Origin: Bradyrhizobium sp. BTAi1
GTDB taxonomy: Bacteria > Pseudomonadota > Alphaproteobacteria > Rhizobiales > Xanthobacteraceae
Direction of reading: 5' to 3'
DNA: 64,000 bases
NCBI RefSeq assembly: GCF_000015165.1
Contig: NC_009485.1
Location: forward strand, 6,157,501 to 6,221,500
A program made the translations under genes and the position numbers. Shown piece after piece: positions 61,201-64,000 of the stretch; position 1 is the stretch's first letter, and every line of letters starts with the position of its first letter. Under the pieces are notes generated by a model that searched no databases, was not told the DNA's origin, and saw only the letters and a list, made by a program, of their open reading frames with translations.

Positions 61201-61974
61201 CCCCTCATAGATGCCGCGGCCGGCCGAATGGCGTCCGATGGCCTGGATCGCGGCCTGGTAAGCGGCGACGTAGCGGGTCGCGTCGGCCGCGGTGGTCGCA
61301 GCCTCTCCAAGCATATCGTAGGAGTAGCGGAACCCTCGCGCCTCCCAGCGCTGGCCGTTCGAGAGCGCATCCTCAATGGTTTCCCCCGCCACGAACTGCT
61401 CGCCCAACAGCCGCATCGCAAGCGTGACGCCCTGGCGGATGATCGGCTCACCGCCCCGCGCGATCAGCCGCGTGAGCGCCGAGGCAAGGCTGTCCTCGCT
61501 GGCGGCAGCCGTGAGCTTGCCGGTGACGATCAAGCCCCAGGTCGCGGCGTTCACGAGCAGAGACGGACTATGTCCGATGTGAGCGCGCCAATCGCCGGTC
61601 GCGATCTTGTCGCGGATCAGCGCATCGCGCGTCGCCGTATCCGGAACCCGCAGCAGCGCCTCGGCCAGACACATCAGCGCGACGCCCTCCTGGCTGGAGA
61701 GCGCATATTCATGGATCAGGCCCTCGACCCCGCCCGATGGCGCCTTGCTTCGCAAGCGAACGACGAGATCCCGCGCCACGGCGGCCGCCCGCTCCGACGC
61801 CGCTCCGGACAACGCCGCGAGATCGAGCAGCGGCCGCACGCACTCCGGCTCGTTCCGGCGATGGGCCGAACTGATCGCAGCCCGCAGCTCGCTCGGGGTG
61901 CGAAGATCAGCGTTGAATGCGGCAAACGGCGGCGGCACAGGGCCAGGGCCAGCGGCGGTCTCCGCGAGCGGCAT
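58294..61974 (-). CDS. putA: Bifunctional proline dehydrogenase / glutamate-semialdehyde dehydrogenase PutA (type B)
   Basis: 1226 residues from ATG 61974 (GGGAGAA upstream). The FAD-dependent proline dehydrogenase barrel lies at about residues 150-470 (SAGRGIYEGPGISIKLSALHPRYSRM, VRLVKGAYWDSEIKRAQ). The aldehyde dehydrogenase domain lies at about 530-1030, with E808 in ETGGQNAL and catalytic C842 in GQRCSALR. About 200 further residues form the C-terminal ALDH-like flap of type-B PutAs, as in Sinorhizobium. No N-terminal RHH domain, so it is not a self-repressor. It oxidises proline to glutamate with channelling. Confidence 0.95.
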   Translation of the reverse strand: MPLAETAAGPGPVPPPFAAFNADLRTPSELRAAISSAHRRNEPECVRPLLDLAALSGAASERAAAVARDLVVRLRSKAPSGGVEGLIHEYALSSQEGVALMCLAEALLRVPDTATRDALIRDKIATGDWRAHIGHSPSLLVNAATWGLIVTGKLTAAASEDSLASALTRLIARGGEPIIRQGVTLAMRLLGEQFVAGETIEDALSNGQRWEARGFRYSYDMLGEAATTAADATRYVAAYQAAIQAIGRHSAGRGIYEGPGISIKLSALHPRYSRMKRGRVLGELLPRLKQLVLLARQHDIGLNIDAEEADRLDLSLDLLEALCCDADLAGWNGIGFVVQAYQKRCAFVIDWIIDLARRSQRRLMVRLVKGAYWDSEIKRAQVDGLEDFPVFTRKAHTDVSYLACARKLLRAPDAVFPQFATHNARTLASVIEMAGPNFYQGQYEFQCLHGMGEPLYEEIVGPGRLARPCRIYAPVGSHETLLAYLVRRLLENGANTSFVNRIADPAVVIEDLIADPVQLVRSASRPGAAHERIRTPRDVFGSQRPNSAGLDLADESELARLGTDLTRSAGVSWRALPSTAAGGECARIIRNPADRRDVVGHVRDATAREIEAALSNAVAAAPGWAATSVRERAISLRAAATVMEAQRRILIGLIVREAGKSYANAVAEVREAVDFLRYYADEIATPDDAGVRPALGPVVCISPWNFPLAIFTGQVAAALAAGNPVLAKPAEETPLIAAEAVRILCEAGLPPGVLQLLPGDGQVGAALVADPRVQGVIFTGSTAVARLIQTQLATRVTVDGRPVPLIAETGGQNALIVDSSALAEQVVGDVIASAFDSAGQRCSALRILCLQEEVADRILVMLRGAMRELEVGNPALLSTDIGPVISAEARDNIAAHVAMMRDRGHAVDELILPPGTATGTFVAPTLIEIDEIAEVEREVFGPVLHVLRYRREELADLVGAINATGYGLTFGIHSRIAETIAQLSADIRAGNIYVNRNIIGAVVGVQPFGGAGLSGTGPKAGGPLYLRRLSAAPSDAVRGMAGRPDPAAQAYVAWLRGQGQAELAARCEAYLSRSLAGAAIELPGPVGEQNMYRLVPRGAVLALAQSEEALLLQCGAILATGNQVVAEASTCARAMVGGLGPSHLARVRLVDSWRDVDDIQAVLFDGAIPQLLALTRELAERPGPIIPVIIKRAVDGDDELDRLVREVCVSTNTAAAGGNASLMSIG

Positions 61975-62186
61975 GGCGCGTTCTCCCGGTGAATGCAGAT
62001 GCGGATGATAACAGCAAACGCCTGACCGCGCTGCTGGCCTCGAAGACGGCCGAAGCAAGGTCCGCCAGCGGGCCTCGCCGCTGGGGGCGGTCGCGCGCAA
62101 ACCGATCGTGATGGCCCATCAGGCCATCACGAAAGGCTGATCTTCCCTGCGATCACCTGCGCCCGCCTCTCCGGCGCGCGCGCCGA

Positions 62187-64000
62187 TCAGACGCCGCCGG
62201 ACTGCGTGGATTTGGCGGCGAGCCGCGCATCTGCGGCGTCAGACGTCGCTGTCTTGGGCGAGACCAGGCGCAGCACGACGACGAAGAACACCGGCACCCA
62301 GAACACCGCCAAGACGGTCGCGGTGATCATGCCCCCGAGCACCCCGGTGCCAAGCGCCTGCTGACTGGCCGCGCTCGCCCCACTGGCGATGACCAGCGGC
62401 ACCACGCCGAGGATGAAAGCGAGCGACGTCATGACGATGGGCCTGAAGCGCAGCTCGCAGGCGGTGATGGTGGCTTCGATCAGAGGCACCCCGCGCGCCA
62501 GCAGATCCTTGGCGAACTCGATGATGAGAATGGCGTTCTTTGCGGACAGACCAATGATGGTGATGATGCCGACCGTAAAGTATACGTCGTTCGGCAGCCC
62601 GCGCGACCAGGCCGCAGCCACCGAGCCGATCAGTCCGAGCGGCACCGCCAACATCACGGCGAATGGGATCGACCAGCTTTCGTACAGCGCGGCAAGACAG
62701 AGAAACACGAACAGGATCGACAGGCCGAGCAGGAACACGGCCTGAGACCCAGCCAGCTTCTCCTGCAGCGACTGCCCGGTCCAGGCATGGCCGAAGCCCT
62801 TTGGCAGCGTCTGCATCAGCCGCTCCATTTCGGCGATCGCATCGCCCGACGTATAGCCCGGTGCCGGATTTCCGGTAATTCGCACCGAAGGATAGCCGTC
62901 GAAGCCCACGACCTGTGTCGGCCCCACGTCCCAGACCACTTTCGCGAAAGACGAGAACGGGACCATCTCGCCTGCGGAGTTCCGAACGCTATAGGTCAGC
63001 AGATCCTCAGGCTTCAGACGCTTGCCGTCGTCGACCTGCACGATGACCCGCTGCATTCGGCCGCGGTTCAGGAAGTCGTTGATGTAGTTCGAGCCGAGGC
63101 TGGTCGACAAGGTCGCATTCATCGAGGCAAAAGTGACCCCCAACGCCGCGGCCTTGACGCGATCGATCTCGAGACGGACCAGCGGTGCCGGCGGCAGACC
63201 CTCGACGCTCAGCGGGCCGAGCACGGGTGATGAGGCAGCCGCCTTGAACAGCGTGTCCTTGGCCGCCATCAGGGCGTCGTAGCCACGCTGCGATCGGTCC
63301 TGCAGGCGGAAGCTGAAGCCGCTGGTGTTGCCGAGATTGTCGACAGGTGGCGGCGCGAGCACCGACACCTGGGCATCGCGGATTTTCGCAAGCTCGGGAT
63401 TCAAACGGGCGATCAGCGCATCTGCGCTCTCGTTTCGGCCGCGCTCGGACCAGTCCTTGAGCGTCACGAAGGCCTGCGCGGTGTTGGCGCCCTGACCAAA
63501 GAAGCTGAAGCCGGTGATAAAGGAGACCTTGTCGATCCCAGGAGTCGCCGTGAGCTTCTCGCTGGCGGCGTGGACCGCATCCAGCGTGCGGTTCGCGCTG
63601 GCGTCTGCCGGCGTCAAGACGTCGACCATCACGAAGCCCTGGTCATCGACCGGGAGGAATCCGCCCGGCAAGCGCCAGAACGCATAACCCAGGCCGGCCA
63701 ACAACAGCAGATACAACAGCATGAACCGGCCGCCGCGGACGACGACCCAGCGCGTCGCAGTGGAATATTGGCTGGTTACCCGCGCAAACCACCGATTGAA
63801 CCAACCGAAGAAGCCACGGGTCGCGTGTCCATGTCCCTTCTCGATGGGCTTGAGCAGGGTCGCACACAGCGCTGGCGTCAACGACAGCGCCAGGAATGAC
63901 GAGAAGCCGATCGATATGACCATCGCCGCCGAGAACTGCTGGTACATGATGCCGACAGATCCGGGAAAGAAGGCCATCGGCACGAACACCGCCATCAGCA
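62187..64000 (-). CDS. RND-family (HAE1) efflux pump, C-terminal part, gene cut by window edge
   Basis: At least 602 residues are visible and the frame is open to the right edge, so the N-terminal about 40% lies outside. The visible part includes MAVFVPMAFFPGSVG, a large periplasmic loop (FLPVDDQGFVMVDVLTPADASANRTLDAV) and the final membrane bundle (FLLGLSILFVFLCLAALYESWSIPFAVMLAVPLGLIGS, ELRFRPIVMTSLAFILGVVPLVIASGA). Typical AcrB/MexB-type multidrug transporter of the inner membrane. The partner adaptor and outer-membrane factor are not visible. Confidence 0.93.
   Translation of the reverse strand, partial: LMAVFVPMAFFPGSVGIMYQQFSAAMVISIGFSSFLALSLTPALCATLLKPIEKGHGHATRGFFGWFNRWFARVTSQYSTATRWVVVRGGRFMLLYLLLLAGLGYAFWRLPGGFLPVDDQGFVMVDVLTPADASANRTLDAVHAASEKLTATPGIDKVSFITGFSFFGQGANTAQAFVTLKDWSERGRNESADALIARLNPELAKIRDAQVSVLAPPPVDNLGNTSGFSFRLQDRSQRGYDALMAAKDTLFKAAASSPVLGPLSVEGLPPAPLVRLEIDRVKAAALGVTFASMNATLSTSLGSNYINDFLNRGRMQRVIVQVDDGKRLKPEDLLTYSVRNSAGEMVPFSSFAKVVWDVGPTQVVGFDGYPSVRITGNPAPGYTSGDAIAEMERLMQTLPKGFGHAWTGQSLQEKLAGSQAVFLLGLSILFVFLCLAALYESWSIPFAVMLAVPLGLIGSVAAAWSRGLPNDVYFTVGIITIIGLSAKNAILIIEFAKDLLARGVPLIEATITACELRFRPIVMTSLAFILGVVPLVIASGASAASQQALGTGVLGGMITATVLAVFWVPVFFVVVLRLVSPKTATSDAADARLAAKSTQSGGV

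Noticed and set aside
60385..61992. 535-codon frame antisense to putA
   Set aside because: PutA is unmistakable on the minus strand, with catalytic residues in place.

Overview
The window looks like chromosomal DNA of a Bradyrhizobium-type alphaproteobacterium (Nitrobacteraceae). The evidence is high GC, rhizobial-type gene content (XoxF methanol oxidation, glutathione-linked formaldehyde oxidation, many NitT/TauT and Liv ABC systems, type-B PutA) and several dispersed palindromic intergenic repeats of a kind I associate with that group. The genus call is inference. I saw no tRNA, rRNA, CRISPR array or complete mobile element.

Positions 1 to about 27.9 kb form a C1/quinoprotein region. It opens with the 3' part of S-formylglutathione hydrolase. 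Next come an exported DUF3280-type protein and a five-gene operon (substrate-binding protein, YVTN beta-propeller, ABC ATPase, ABC permease, exported helical protein) resembling the lanthanide/quinoprotein-associated ABC clusters of methylotrophs. Then follow quinoprotein accessory genes: CXXCW rhodanese-like protein, MoxJ/XoxJ-like binding protein, MBL-fold hydrolase, SoxYZ-fusion carrier, a second NitT-like ABC transporter and small exported proteins. A lone 26-residue pqqA lies at 15109-15189. Two PQQ dehydrogenases follow, each with a c-type cytochrome: an ExaF/PedH-like alcohol dehydrogenase and XoxF with XoxG. Both carry the extra Asp linked to lanthanide use; no mxaF is present. An AraC regulator lies between them. 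FrmA and Gfa complete the methanol-to-formaldehyde-to-formate route together with the hydrolase at position 1. A two-subunit isoquinoline-oxidoreductase-like molybdoenzyme closes the region. The octamer ACGCAACA occurs in three divergent intergenic regions here and may mark a shared regulon.

Positions 27.9 to 40.4 kb are mixed: an orphan HTH transposase-like gene, a formamidase/acetamidase, an orphan CcoG, a Tat-exported FAH-family protein and a SOUL protein. A divergent unit follows, FAH plus cyclase facing a NitT/TauT-type binding protein, an FCD-type GntR regulator, an ABC ATPase and two permeases. This looks like uptake and hydrolysis of an unknown (probably cyclic or aromatic) compound.

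Positions 40.4 to 57.2 kb look like one self-contained catabolic locus. On the minus strand a HutC-type GntR regulator leads LivK-like SBP, LivH, LivM, LivG, LivF, a PEP-mutase/isocitrate-lyase-family lyase, HyuB, HyuA, an isochorismatase-family amidase and probably an FAD oxidoreductase, mostly with overlapping stop/start codons. Divergently transcribed are an Fe-S/FMN/FAD old-yellow-enzyme-like oxidoreductase and an overlapping LeuC/LeuD-like hydratase pair. The shared promoter carries a 5-5-5 palindrome suited to the GntR protein. The enzyme set suggests opening of a cyclic amide or imide, deamidation to a dicarboxylate, hydration and retro-aldol cleavage; the substrate is unknown.

Positions 57.2 to 64 kb hold a possible structured RNA, a ferritin-like (DUF892) gene remnant, a full-length type-B PutA and the C-terminal part of an RND efflux pump that runs off the window. 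Three repeat families (A, B, C) are scattered through intergenic DNA, some inside operons. Family A contains a hairpin whose stem differs between copies yet stays paired.
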